64,000 nucleotides of DNA, taken from contig NZ_CP150919.1 of the NCBI RefSeq assembly GCF_039909015.1, positions 5,618,501-5,682,500 on the forward strand, written 5' to 3'. Below, piece by piece: positions 20,292-28,491 of this stretch (position 1 is the first letter of the stretch; every line of letters starts with the position of its first letter). The notes under the pieces were generated by a model. The model saw nothing but the letters and a program-made list of their open reading frames with translations, had not been told where the DNA came from and made no database searches. This stretch comes from Pseudomonas grandcourensis (GTDB lineage: Bacteria > Pseudomonadota > Gammaproteobacteria > Pseudomonadales > Pseudomonadaceae). The position numbers and the translations under genes are program-made.

Positions 20292-20318
20292 GGGAGGCCC
20301 ATGCGGCCTCCCTTTTTT
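20292..20318 (+). terminator. valS terminator
   Basis: An 8-bp stem gggaggcc/ggcctccc with a 5-nt loop, followed by six Ts. Confidence 0.93.
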
Positions 20319-20428
20319 ATGCCTGTCACTTTCCTGCATCCAATGCAGATCCCACATTTGATCGGTGTTGCCCCACAGATGTGGGACAATGCCCGCCACT
20401 TTTAGCCATACCCGAATCGACCACCGCC

Positions 20429-21457
20429 ATGACCGCCCCCCGCTCCCCCAAGCCTGCGCGCAAAAAGCCTGCCACGAAGACCCCGGCCACGGCCGTCGCC
20501 CCGAAGGAAAAGGCCAGCCTGCACCCGCGCAATCGCCATCAGGGTCGCTACGACTTTCCGACGCTGATCAAAAGCGCCCCGGAACTGAAGAAGTTCGTGA
20601 TCATCAATCCGTACGGCAAGGAAAGCATCGACTTCGCCAGCCCGGAAGCCGTGCGGGTGTTCAACCGGGCGCTGCTCAAATCGTTCTATGGCATCGCTCA
20701 CTGGGACATTCCGGCCGACTACCTGTGCCCGCCGGTGCCAGGCCGCGCCGATTACGTGCACTTCCTCGCCGACCTGCTGGCCAGTGGCAATGACGGCGTG
20801 ATCCCCCGTGGCGCTGCCGTGAAGGTGCTGGACATCGGCATGGGCGCCAACTGCGTGTATCCGCTGATCGGTTACAGCGACTATCGCTGGCAGTTCCTCG
20901 GTTCCGATATCGATGCGACCGCCATCGCCGCGGCGAAGGCCATCGTTCAATCCAATGGCCTGAACAAAGCGATCCAGGTACGCCTGCAGAGCAACCCCAA
21001 GCAGATCCTCACAGGCCTGCTGGAGAGCACAGAGCGGTTCGACCTGACCATGTGCAACCCGCCATTCCACGCCTCGCTGGACGAGGCCACGCGGGGCAGC
21101 ACGCGCAAATGGCGCGCCCTGGGCAAAGCCGATCCGAAACGCAAGCTGCCGGTGTTGAACTTTGGCGGCCAGTCGGCCGAGTTGTGGTGCGAAGGCGGTG
21201 AAGTACGCTTCGTGACCCAATTGGTCAGCGAAAGCGTGCAGGTCGCTCAGCAAGTGCTGTGGTTCAGTACATTGGTGTCAAAGGCGTCCAACCTGCCGGC
21301 GATCCAGACCGCCCTGAAAAAGGCCGGTGCCCTGGAAAGCCAGGTGGTGGAAATGTCCCAAGGGCAGAAGCAAAGCCGCTTCGTCGCCTGGACCTTCCAG
21401 ACCAAAGCGCAGCAACAGGCCTGGCGCCAGGCACGATGGAGCAACGCTCAAGCATAG
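20429..21457 (+). CDS. rlmF: 23S rRNA (adenine-1618-N6)-methyltransferase
   Basis: 342 residues. A basic, Ala/Pro-rich tail (1-35) precedes the Rossmann methyltransferase domain, which has SAM motif [16 protein letters not shown] and catalytic motif NPPF ([17 protein letters not shown]) typical of N6-adenine methylation. This matches RlmF (YbiN), which modifies A1618 of 23S rRNA. The start ATG ([13 protein letters not shown]) lacks a clear Shine-Dalgarno; an in-frame ATG at 20288 lies inside the valS terminator and is unlikely. An 8-bp dyad lies 43-79 bases upstream of the start. Confidence 0.92.
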   Translation: MTAPRSPKPARKKPATKTPATAVAPKEKASLHPRNRHQGRYDFPTLIKSAPELKKFVIINPYGKESIDFASPEAVRVFNRALLKSFYGIAHWDIPADYLCPPVPGRADYVHFLADLLASGNDGVIPRGAAVKVLDIGMGANCVYPLIGYSDYRWQFLGSDIDATAIAAAKAIVQSNGLNKAIQVRLQSNPKQILTGLLESTERFDLTMCNPPFHASLDEATRGSTRKWRALGKADPKRKLPVLNFGGQSAELWCEGGEVRFVTQLVSESVQVAQQVLWFSTLVSKASNLPAIQTALKKAGALESQVVEMSQGQKQSRFVAWTFQTKAQQQAWRQARWSNAQA

Positions 21458-21480
21458 TGAGCGCTTTATCGCGCCCACAA

Positions 21481-21517
21481 AAAAACCGTGCACGGATCGC
21501 TCCGGTGCACGGTTTTT
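21481..21517. terminator. Bidirectional terminator between rlmF and hupN
   Basis: A 13-bp stem (21481-21493 with 21505-21517, aaaaaccgtgcac/gtgcacggttttt) has A and T tracts on the two sides. It serves both convergent genes. Confidence 0.93.
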
Positions 21518-21528
21518 TTTAACAAGTC

Positions 21529-21810
21529 TTACTTGTTAACAGCGTCGGTCAGGCCTTTGGCCACAACCAGCTTGATCACTTTCTTGGCAGCGATTTCGAT
21601 GGCAGCGCCAGTCGAAGGGTTGCGGCCAGTACGGGCAGGACGCTCAGTCACTTTCAGTTTGCCGATACCTGGCAGAGTGATTTCGCCGCCGTTTTCCAGC
21701 TGATCGGCAACGATTTGGCCCAGTTGGTCCAGAGCGTTACGCGCGGTGGTTTTCGGCGCGTCGATAGCTTCAGCGATGTCGGCGATCAGTTGGTCTTTAG
21801 TAAGAGCCAT
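21529..21810 (-). CDS. hupN: HU-family nucleoid DNA-binding protein
   Basis: 93 residues beginning MALTKDQLIADIAEAIDAPK. The HU/IHF signature region GFGKFxVxxRxARxGRNPxTG is represented by GIGKLKVTERPARTGRNPSTG (split: GIGKLKV, then ERPARTGRNPSTG), and the DNA-intercalating proline is in RNPSTG. It bends DNA non-specifically and compacts the nucleoid. Position beside valS-rlmF and ndpA is that of hupN in other pseudomonads, which is the basis for the symbol. Ribosome site GGAAGGAA precedes the ATG. It has its own promoter candidate and a shared terminator. Confidence 0.9.
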   Translation of the reverse strand: MALTKDQLIADIAEAIDAPKTTARNALDQLGQIVADQLENGGEITLPGIGKLKVTERPARTGRNPSTGAAIEIAAKKVIKLVVAKGLTDAVNK

Positions 21811-22206
21811 TTAGTGTTCCTTCCCTATCAAATTCATATGGATTGCAGAGTGCAATGTCAGCCATCGAGCCCGATCTTTTGGATCTGGCACCCTCGGCCA
21901 AATAACCTCGGGATCGGGGTTATAGATACCGAAATCAGGGTTTGGTTCGACCTGACAAATGCTGACTGCACGCTTAACGCAGTGACTTCGCGCAAGACCG
22001 GGCAAAGCTAGCACACAGACGTGGAAATATCCGCCTCTAGCTACCCATTTGGTCAGCTTTATTGCGCTAAAACAGGAAAAAAACGCATAAGCGCCGTCGG
22101 TCGCCCGCCAATTGCCCTTCGAACCGCGCCAAAACCAGTGGTTGCGGTACACTGGGCGCTTTTTCGGGGGAGCACGCCCTCCTCTCTTCATTCAGCCGAG
22201 AAGCCC
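21811..22206. other. Divergent intergenic region, hupN / ndpA
   Basis: 396 bp without a gene. The hupN side holds a good sigma70-type promoter with an internal dyad (separate entry). I see no convincing promoter for ndpA on the plus strand. Several overlapping short frames here are not supported as genes. Confidence 0.6.
21833..21861 (-). promoter_or_regulatory. Candidate hupN promoter with dyad in the spacer
   Basis: On the minus strand CTGACA (-35; 21856-21861) and TATGAA (-10; 21833-21838) are separated by 17 bases. The spacer contains the dyad TTGCA-CTC-TGCAA (21843-21855), a possible operator. The hupN ATG is 23 bases beyond the -10. No regulator can be named. Confidence 0.5.
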
Positions 22207-23211
22207 ATGCCGATCCGTCATTGCATCGTCCACCTGATCGACAAAAAACCCGACGGCACACCCGCAGTTCTCCACGCCCGTGACTCTGAACTGGCTGAGT
22301 CCGCGGCCATCGAGAACATGCTCGCCGACCTCAACGAAAGCTATAACGCCAAACAGGGTAAAGCCTGGGGCCTGTTCCATCCGGAATCCGGCGCGTTCCC
22401 GTTCAGCGGCTGGCTGAAGGAGTACCTCGAGGGCGGCCAGGATTTCACTGCGTTCAGCCGCGTGGCGGTCGAGCATCTGCAAAAGCTGATGGAAGAATCG
22501 AACCTGTCGGTCGGCGGCCATGTGCTGTTCGCCCACTATCAGCAAGGCATGACCGACTACCTGGCCATCGCCCTGCTGCACCACAGTGAAGGCGTGGCCG
22601 TGACCGACGAACTGGACGTGACCCCGTCCCGTCACCTGGATCTGGGCCAGTTGCACCTGGCGGCGCGGATCAACGTTTCCGAGTGGCAGAACAACAAACA
22701 ATCCAAGCAGTACATTTCGTTCATCAAAGGCAAGAACGGCAAAAAGGTTTCGGAGTATTTCCGCGACTTCATCGGCTGCCAGGAAGGCGTCGACGGTCCG
22801 GGTGAAACCCGTACCCTGCTCAAGGCCTTCAGTGATTTCGTTGAAAGCGAAGACCTGCCGGAAGACGACGCCCGCGAGAAGACCAAGACCCTGGTGGATT
22901 ACGCCAGCAGCCAGGCCAAGCTCGGTGAGCCAATGGGCCTGGAAGAGCTGTCGGGGTTGATCGACGAAGAACGCCCGAAGGCCTTCTACGACCACATCCG
23001 CAACAAGGATTACGGCCTCTCGCCGGAAATCCCGGCCGATAAACGCACCCTGAACCAGTTCCGCCGATTCACCGGCCGCGCCGAAGGCCTGTCGATCAGT
23101 TTCGAAGCGCACCTGCTGGGCTCGAAGATCGAGTACGACGAAGAAGCCGGCACATTGATCATCAAGGGCCTGCCCACTTCGCTCACCGATCAGCTGAAGC
23201 GTCGCAACTGA
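22207..23211 (+). CDS. ndpA: Nucleoid-associated protein YejK/NdpA
   Basis: 334 residues, the normal length of the 37-kDa nucleoid-associated family ([17 protein letters not shown]...). E. coli YejK binds DNA gyrase and topoisomerase IV and is nucleoid-associated. The C-terminus ([18 protein letters not shown]) is well conserved. The ATG at 22207 is chosen; upstream in-frame sequence to 22021 has no family similarity. Its stop codon TGA overlaps the next ATG by one base, so the glutaredoxin gene is translationally coupled. It is divergent from hupN, so two nucleoid proteins share one control region. Confidence 0.92.
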   Translation: MPIRHCIVHLIDKKPDGTPAVLHARDSELAESAAIENMLADLNESYNAKQGKAWGLFHPESGAFPFSGWLKEYLEGGQDFTAFSRVAVEHLQKLMEESNLSVGGHVLFAHYQQGMTDYLAIALLHHSEGVAVTDELDVTPSRHLDLGQLHLAARINVSEWQNNKQSKQYISFIKGKNGKKVSEYFRDFIGCQEGVDGPGETRTLLKAFSDFVESEDLPEDDAREKTKTLVDYASSQAKLGEPMGLEELSGLIDEERPKAFYDHIRNKDYGLSPEIPADKRTLNQFRRFTGRAEGLSISFEAHLLGSKIEYDEEAGTLIIKGLPTSLTDQLKRRN

Positions 23212-23561
23212 TGCTCGGCGGCGTACTGAAGAAATTCCTGCTGATCCTGCTGGTGGTCGTGGCCTATCAGAACTGGGGCAAGATCGAGCGGGTGTTCAAC
23301 CCATCGCAAGTGGTGCCGGAGCAGACCCAGGCCAAGGCCAACGTCGTGCTCTACGCCACCGAGTGGTGTGGTTACTGCAAGCTGACCCGGCGCTTCCTCG
23401 ATCAGAAAGGCATTCCGTACAAGGAGTTCGATATCGAGAAGGACACCGTCGCACGCGAGGACTATCAGGCACTGGGCGGTGGCGGCATTCCGATCATCGA
23501 TGTGAACGGGACGCTGATTCGCGGGTATGACCCGGATGCGATTCTGGCTGCACTGAAATAA
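23211..23561 (+). CDS. Membrane-anchored glutaredoxin
   Basis: 116 residues. One N-terminal hydrophobic helix (about 7-20, KKFLLILLVVVAYQNWG) is followed by a linker and a glutaredoxin fold with active site C53-G-Y-C56 (TEWCGYCKLTRRF), cis-proline in GGGIPIIDVNG and the C-terminal GYDPDAI. It probably sits in the inner membrane; which side the redox domain faces is not certain. The start overlaps the ndpA stop (TGATG). Confidence 0.85.
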   Translation: MLGGVLKKFLLILLVVVAYQNWGKIERVFNPSQVVPEQTQAKANVVLYATEWCGYCKLTRRFLDQKGIPYKEFDIEKDTVAREDYQALGGGGIPIIDVNGTLIRGYDPDAILAALK

Positions 23562-23568
23562 CGCCTCA

Positions 23569-23600
23569 CCTGTAGGAGCTGGCTTGCCAGCTCCTACAGG
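23569..23600. repeat. Perfect 15-bp palindromic REP between convergent genes
   Basis: Arms 23569-23583 and 23586-23600 (cctgtaggagctggc / gccagctcctacagg) are perfect, with 2 bases between. It is a second REP type (GGAGCTGG), also used at 47055. It lies between the glutaredoxin and GST stops and could act as a transcription barrier, though there is no T-run. Confidence 0.85.
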
Positions 23601-23608
23601 GCTTGCAT

Positions 23609-24544
23609 CTACTGCGCTTCGATGCGGAAACCAAACCGCGGGAAGTGCACATGCACCACACCGCCACGCTCGTCCTCTCGCCGTACAATCAGCTCCTCGC
23701 GGCCGGCAAACAACAACTCCCCCGCCACCGGATCCACGCCGTAGTCCGTGGCTGCGATCACTACCTGCTGCCCCGCCGTGAATCCATTTGGATCGACGAA
23801 CTGCTCATCCGGCAAGGCCGCTGGCGTGGACGTGCGCGCCACTGCCAGAGCCTCCTCGGAACTCATCTCGCTGGATGCACCATGACCGAAGCCCAATACC
23901 CGCGCATGCCATGCATTGACTGCCGGATAAGCTTCGACCAGAGGAGCCGTCACCGGCGTGGCCTTGAGGAACCAGAGGCAATGAGCCAGGGCGAAGTCGG
24001 CAATCGACGGCTCGCCAAACAGGTAGTCACCTTCCTCGCGCTGCAACTGTTGCTCCAGACGCGACATGATCGTCGGCCACTGATGTTTCGCCTGTTCGGT
24101 AGACAATTTTGTCGCGCTGCCACCACTGAACAAACCGGCACGGTCGGCCAGAAACGCCTTGATCGCTTCCGGCGACAAATTGCCAAAGCGCACCGCAATC
24201 GATTCCGGCTGGAACACCAGGCTCACCGCGTGCTGGAACACCACCGAATCAGCCCAGGCTGCGAACGATGCGGTGATCATTTCCTGACCTTCCGGGAAGA
24301 ACGCCGGCAAGGCCTTTTCCTGATCAAGTCGCCGGGCAATCAATGCCGTGTCGCAATAGATATCGGCACCGACCTGCAACACCGGGGTCTTGCGGTAGCC
24401 ACCGGTCAACGCCGTGAGATCCGGTTTGGGCATCACTGGCGAGATCTTCACCGAACGCCAGGACAAGCCTTTGAAGCCCAGCAGCAGGCGGGCCTTCTCG
24501 GCAAAGGGGGACGTCGGGTAATGATGCAGAATCAACTCGGACAT
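23609..24544 (-). CDS. Glutathione S-transferase family protein with C-terminal extension
   Basis: 311 residues. The N-terminal thioredoxin-like GST domain (MSELILHHYPTSPFAEKARLLLG, with S12-P13 in the usual place of the catalytic Ser/Cys-Pro) includes GGYRKTPVLQVGADIYCDTALIARRLD, the glutathione-binding region with the Pro and Asp-Thr motif. The all-helical C-terminal GST domain runs to about residue 220. About 80 further residues (FVDPNGFTAGQQVVIAATDY onward) form an extra beta-rich domain not in ordinary GSTs. The substrate is unknown. It is transcribed toward the glutaredoxin gene. Confidence 0.85.
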   Translation of the reverse strand: MSELILHHYPTSPFAEKARLLLGFKGLSWRSVKISPVMPKPDLTALTGGYRKTPVLQVGADIYCDTALIARRLDQEKALPAFFPEGQEMITASFAAWADSVVFQHAVSLVFQPESIAVRFGNLSPEAIKAFLADRAGLFSGGSATKLSTEQAKHQWPTIMSRLEQQLQREEGDYLFGEPSIADFALAHCLWFLKATPVTAPLVEAYPAVNAWHARVLGFGHGASSEMSSEEALAVARTSTPAALPDEQFVDPNGFTAGQQVVIAATDYGVDPVAGELLFAGREELIVRREDERGGVVHVHFPRFGFRIEAQ

Positions 24545-24632
24545 GCTCGGCTCCGCCGCAAGGATCAGGAGTCCGCAGCTTAGCGCGCAATCACCTGGCA
24601 GCCTACAAATCTGCCTGATGGGAACCGATCAG

Positions 24633-24953
24633 TCAGAGTGATAAGCCAGGGGCGGCACTCGCTGCGCTCGCCACCAGGCATTCCTTGGCACTCTTCTTGA
24701 GCTTCTTGATCAGCCGTTCCTGACGCAACGCATCGCTTTTGTCACGGCAGCGTTCGGTGTAGACCAGGGCCATGGCCGGGCTGGAAAGAAAGAATCGCGC
24801 GCCCTTGCCGCTTTGATGCTTGGCGAAGCGACGCACGGGATCATCGCTGATCCCACAATAGAGCGAACCGTTGGCCGCGCGAACGAGGTAGACGAACCAG
24901 CTTTTGCTCGCAGGGGTGTCGGCGTCGACAGGGCTTTCGCTGAGGGTGGTCAC
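24633..24953 (-). CDS. GIY-YIG domain protein (UPF0213/YhbQ type)
   Basis: 106 residues. The stand-alone GIY-YIG nuclease-like domain starts at about residue 19: Y21-L-V in [20 protein letters not shown] supplies the two tyrosine/glycine elements, R41 or R42 follows in [10 protein letters not shown], and E79 ([12 protein letters not shown]) is the metal-binding glutamate. Relatives include E. coli YhbQ, with weak DNA-nicking activity described for some members. It has a short hydrophilic N-terminal tail. No partner is evident. Confidence 0.85.
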   Translation of the reverse strand: MTTLSESPVDADTPASKSWFVYLVRAANGSLYCGISDDPVRRFAKHQSGKGARFFLSSPAMALVYTERCRDKSDALRQERLIKKLKKSAKECLVASAASAAPGLSL

Positions 24954-24993
24954 GTAACGATCAGGGCTTGAAAGGAAACAAGCCGCGATCTTA

Positions 24994-25464
24994 TCAGCGA
25001 CTGGCCTGGAATGCCTTCAGCCCCTTCAAGGCCTGTGAGCGAACGGCGTTCCGAACAAGTGGCGTCCAGCCCAGCAGCAGGCCTTTGAAACCCAGGGCCT
25101 GACGCGACCATGTCCACAGGTCGAAACTGTCGTGATGCTCGCAGATCTTGCCATCGCGAAAGACAAAGCGCGCCTGGATGTCATTGACCACGGTATTGCC
25201 GGTCTGACTGAACAGATAGGTCGCAACCCAATGGGCGCTACCGGTACGATCATCGGCACGGACATGATCGAAAGTCAGGGAGAAATCCTTGGCGCGAGAG
25301 GTGAGCATGCACCACATATCGCCCGCATCACGACCACGAAGTTCGCCGAACGCCGGGTCACTGAATACCACGTCATCGGTGTAGCAGGCAGCCATGGCTT
25401 CGCCATCGAGGCGCTGGAAAGCCTGGTAGAAGCGGGTGATCAAGGCGCTGTGGACTTCACTCAT
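24994..25464 (-). CDS. NTF2-like (SnoaL-type) protein
   Basis: A 156-residue single-domain cone-shaped alpha+beta-barrel protein of the NTF2-like superfamily: [26 protein letters not shown], then [21 protein letters not shown] and a run of beta strands ([28 protein letters not shown]). Members include ketosteroid isomerase-like enzymes and ligand-binding proteins; the function of this one is unknown. Start at 25464 has GGGAG about 9 bases upstream. A longer frame back to 25800 is in the cynX shadow and is rejected. Confidence 0.85.
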   Translation of the reverse strand: MSEVHSALITRFYQAFQRLDGEAMAACYTDDVVFSDPAFGELRGRDAGDMWCMLTSRAKDFSLTFDHVRADDRTGSAHWVATYLFSQTGNTVVNDIQARFVFRDGKICEHHDSFDLWTWSRQALGFKGLLLGWTPLVRNAVRSQALKGLKAFQASR

Positions 25465-25547
25465 GGGCAGGCTCCCTGTTGTGTTATGGGTATCGTGTGC
25501 AATGGGTATCGAAAGATTGCCTGCACGATAGTCTGCAAATGGGTCGA

Positions 25548-25584
25548 ACACTATCGGCATTCGCAAAACGAATACCGACAGTGT
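25548..25584. terminator. Imperfect hairpin after cynX
   Basis: A 16-bp stem with two G-T-type mismatches (25548-25563 with 25569-25584) and a 5-nt loop, just downstream of the minus-strand cynX stop. There is no T-run, so it may be a processing or Rho-assisted site rather than a classical terminator. Confidence 0.4.
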
Positions 25585-25591
25585 GCGGGGA

Positions 25592-26896
25592 TCAGACCTT
25601 TTCGCTTTCGACCTGCACGTACAACGCGCGTCCGGCCCCCAGACCGGCGAGGATCGCACCAAGGCCGATGACACCGAAGATCCAGCCCACGGCCGTCCAG
25701 CCGCCGGTCCAGTCATGCACGATGCCGACCGCGAACGGCCCCATGGACGCCAGGGTGTAACCGAAGCCCTGGGCCATGCTCGACAGGTTCGCCGCAACAT
25801 GGGAGTCCCGAGAGCGCAGCACGATCAGGGTCAATGCCAGGCTGAACGTGGCGCCCTGCCCCAGCCCCAGCACAATCGCCCAGCCCCAAAGACCTTCAAT
25901 CGGGGCATACAGGCAACCGAACAGACCGCCGAGGGTCAGGGCCATCACGATCACAATGGCCAGGCGCTGATCCTTGCCGCGCGTCGCCAGCCATGGCGCG
26001 GCGAGGGAGCTGACCAGTTGCACGATCACCGAACCCGACAGCACCAGTCCGGCTTGGGTCGGGGTCAGACCACGGCCGATCAGGATCGACGGCAACCAGC
26101 CGAACACGATGTAGGCCAGGGACGATTGCAAGCCCATGTACAAGGTCACTTGCCAGGCCAGCGGATCGCGCAGCAATCCCCGAACCCGGTAGGCCACGTT
26201 GTGCGCGCCTTGTTTCTGGCCGACTTGCGGCAACCAGAACAGCGCAGCCGCCAATGCCGGAATGACCCAGAAGCCGAGGCCCATCGCCCAGCTCTTGTCG
26301 AAGTGCTCACTCAACGGCACGGTCGCACCCGCCGCCATCGCCGCGCCCAGACACAGGGCCATGGTGTAGACGCCGGTCATGGTCCCGGCCTGTTTCGGGA
26401 AATCGCGCTTGACGATACCCGGCAGCAACACGCCGATCACGCCGATGCTGGCACCGGCCAGCACGCTGCCAGCAAACAGGCCGATTTCACCGAACGAACT
26501 GCGCAGGATGATCCCGCCCGCCAGGGTCAGAAGAATGCCCAGCACCACGCGCTCCGCACCAAATCGCCGCGCCAGCACGGGTGCCAACGGCGCAAACAAG
26601 CCCAGGCAAAGCACCGGCAAGGTGGTCAGCAATCCCGCCGCGGACGCCGACAAGCCAAGGGACTTCGAGACCTCGCTGAGCATCGGCGCCATGCTCGACA
26701 GCGCCGGGCGCAGGTTCAGCGCCACCAGTATCAGGCCCAGCAGCAACAGCCAGGGGCGGCGCAGAACCGGGTGGGTTTGCTGGACCTGTTCGTCATCGGC
26801 CTCGGCATCGATCAGCAACTCTTCCAGCTCGGCCGAACGTTTGGGGGCTGTGGATAACTCACTGCGATGCATGGGCTTCTCGGTTTCAAGGTTCAT
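25592..26896 (-). CDS. CynX/NimT-family MFS transporter
   Basis: 434 residues; a hydrophilic acidic leader (1-48) then 12 helices. The sequence LVALNLRPALSSMAPMLSEV is the hallmark of the cyanate/nitroimidazole transporter (CynX/NimT) family, whose members export or import small nitrogen compounds. The substrate is unknown here; no cyanase gene is nearby. The start at 26896 overlaps the gntR stop by 11 bases; an ATG eight codons in (26872, GAG upstream) is an alternative. It is co-transcribed with, and probably controlled by, the upstream GntR regulator. Confidence 0.88.
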   Translation of the reverse strand: MNLETEKPMHRSELSTAPKRSAELEELLIDAEADDEQVQQTHPVLRRPWLLLLGLILVALNLRPALSSMAPMLSEVSKSLGLSASAAGLLTTLPVLCLGLFAPLAPVLARRFGAERVVLGILLTLAGGIILRSSFGEIGLFAGSVLAGASIGVIGVLLPGIVKRDFPKQAGTMTGVYTMALCLGAAMAAGATVPLSEHFDKSWAMGLGFWVIPALAAALFWLPQVGQKQGAHNVAYRVRGLLRDPLAWQVTLYMGLQSSLAYIVFGWLPSILIGRGLTPTQAGLVLSGSVIVQLVSSLAAPWLATRGKDQRLAIVIVMALTLGGLFGCLYAPIEGLWGWAIVLGLGQGATFSLALTLIVLRSRDSHVAANLSSMAQGFGYTLASMGPFAVGIVHDWTGGWTAVGWIFGVIGLGAILAGLGAGRALYVQVESEKV

Positions 26897-27545
26897 TGAT
26901 CAACTGCCTCGACAGAGCTTTGGCCCGTTCCGGGTCGCGTTGCTCGACGGCATCGAGCAACTCGATGTGCAGGTCGAACACTTCCTGACGGCGCGGGACG
27001 ATGCTCAGGGTCTGGCGCAATTGGGCGCCGACGATGCTGGAGAAATAGCGATACAGCTCGCTGAGGGTCGGGTTGTGCGCGGCGTCCACCAGACGGCGGT
27101 GAAACACCAGATCGCAGGCGATGTAGGTGTCGAGATCGCCGTGATAGTGGCTGCCGCTGACACCCAGGGCCTCGCGCAATGCCACCAGGTCTTCGTCGGT
27201 ACGGCGCACTGCCGCCAGGCCAATGGCCTCGACTTCGAGGATGTGCCGGGTTTCCCGGGCCTGTTCAAGTGAACAACGGGACAGCGCCTTCAAGGTATCG
27301 AGCGGATCGACCACCGCCCGCAGGTAACTGCCGTCGCCCTGGCGGATCTCGATCAACCCGGAAAACGCCAACACGCGCATGGCTTCGCGCACGGTGTTGC
27401 GGCTGATGCCCAGTTCGGCGGACAACTCAGGCTCGGTGGGCAAGCGCTGGCCCACGACCCAGGTGCCTTGATTGATGCGCAGGCGCAGTTGGTCCAGGGC
27501 CTGATCGACCAAGGATCGTTTCATTAATGGAGAAATTTCTGACAT
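26886..27545 (-). CDS. GntR-family (FadR/FCD) transcriptional regulator
   Basis: 219 residues. An N-terminal winged helix (KRSLVDQALDQLRLRI, LPTEPELSAELGISRNTVREAMRVL, GLIEIRQGDGSYL) is typical of GntR. The C-terminal FCD all-helical domain has metal-ligand histidine/aspartate positions (D-x3-H in CDLVFHRRLVDAAHN, later DLHIELLDAVEQRD). Start 27545 has AGGG 9 bases upstream; 27566 and 27524 are in-frame alternatives. It overlaps cynX, so the regulator and transporter form one operon. A dyad upstream is a likely autoregulatory operator. Confidence 0.9.
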   Translation of the reverse strand: MSEISPLMKRSLVDQALDQLRLRINQGTWVVGQRLPTEPELSAELGISRNTVREAMRVLAFSGLIEIRQGDGSYLRAVVDPLDTLKALSRCSLEQARETRHILEVEAIGLAAVRRTDEDLVALREALGVSGSHYHGDLDTYIACDLVFHRRLVDAAHNPTLSELYRYFSSIVGAQLRQTLSIVPRRQEVFDLHIELLDAVEQRDPERAKALSRQLINEP

Positions 27546-27582
27546 GGAATTCGCCCTGTCATCCAATCATAGGATGAATTTT

Positions 27583-27598
27583 CTGACATGGTAGTCAG
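27583..27598. promoter_or_regulatory. Candidate GntR operator upstream of gntR-cynX
   Basis: A dyad CTGAC-ATGGTA-GTCAG lies 38 bases before the gntR start. A 12-bp direct repeat tttctgacatgg occurs at 27536-27547 (over the start codon) and again at 27580-27591 (over the left arm of this dyad). A second dyad CATCC-N7-GGATG (27560-27576) overlaps a possible -10 (TATGAT on the minus strand). Binding by the local regulator is inferred from position only. Confidence 0.45.
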
Positions 27599-27650
27599 CT
27601 TAAGCCGCCCACACAACCCCCTACCTGGCTGGGCACAAAATCGCAGGCAA

Positions 27651-27682
27651 AAATAAACCCGGAACTCGGTCCGGGTTTATTT
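27651..27682 (-). terminator. aapJQMP terminator
   Basis: A perfect 13-bp stem (27651-27663 with 27670-27682) with a 6-nt loop, followed on the minus strand by a T-run. It lies just after the aapP stop. Confidence 0.92.
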
Positions 27683-27698
27683 CAGCGCCTGGGGTCGA

Positions 27699-28463
27699 TC
27701 AATGCAGGATCTGGCTCAGGAACAGCTTGGTGCGCTCATTCTGCGGGTTGTCGAAGAAGTCGTTCGGTGCAGCCTGTTCGACGATTTCACCCTTGTCCAT
27801 GAAGATCACGCGGTTGGCCACGGTGCGGGCGAAGCCCATTTCGTGGGTTACGCAGAGCATGGTCATGCCGTCTTCGGCCAGACCGATCATGGTGTCCAGT
27901 ACCTCTTTCACCATCTCCGGATCGAGTGCCGAGGTCGGTTCGTCGAACAGCATGATCTTCGGCTTCATGCACAGCGCGCGAGCGATCGCCACACGCTGTT
28001 GCTGGCCGCCGGACAGTTGCCCAGGGTACTTGTGCGCCTGCTCTGGAATGCGTACGCGTTCCAGGTAGTGCATGGCGATTTCCTCGGCCTTGCGCTTGGG
28101 CATCTTGCGCACCCACATCGGCGCCAATGTGCAGTTCTGCAAGATGGTCAGGTGCGGGAACAGGTTGAAGTGCTGGAACACCATGCCGACTTCACGGCGG
28201 ATCGCTTCGATCTGCTTGAGATCGTTGGTCAGTTCCACGCCATCGACCACGATGCGGCCTTGCTGGTGCTCTTCCAGACGGTTGAGGCAGCGGATGGTGG
28301 TGGATTTGCCGGAACCCGACGGGCCGCACAGCACGATACGCTCGCCCTGCTTGACGTTGAGGTTGATGTCCTTGAGTACGTGAAACTGACCGTACCACTT
28401 GTTCACGCCCTGCATCTGAATAATGCCTTCAGGGCTCACAGGCTGTTTGATTGCTTCGCTCAT
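27699..28463 (-). CDS. aapP: General L-amino-acid ABC transporter, ATPase AapP
   Basis: A 254-residue polar-amino-acid-type ATP-binding subunit. Walker [11 protein letters not shown]-loop [10 protein letters not shown], signature LSGGQQQR, Walker [15 protein letters not shown] and switch His in VTHEMGF are all intact. Start at 28463 has AGGAAG upstream. It is the last gene of the aapJ-Q-M-P operon, 28 bp after aapM. Confidence 0.97.
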   Translation of the reverse strand: MSEAIKQPVSPEGIIQMQGVNKWYGQFHVLKDINLNVKQGERIVLCGPSGSGKSTTIRCLNRLEEHQQGRIVVDGVELTNDLKQIEAIRREVGMVFQHFNLFPHLTILQNCTLAPMWVRKMPKRKAEEIAMHYLERVRIPEQAHKYPGQLSGGQQQRVAIARALCMKPKIMLFDEPTSALDPEMVKEVLDTMIGLAEDGMTMLCVTHEMGFARTVANRVIFMDKGEIVEQAAPNDFFDNPQNERTKLFLSQILH

Positions 28464-28491
28464 CACAAAACTTCCTAAATTAGGTAGCGAC

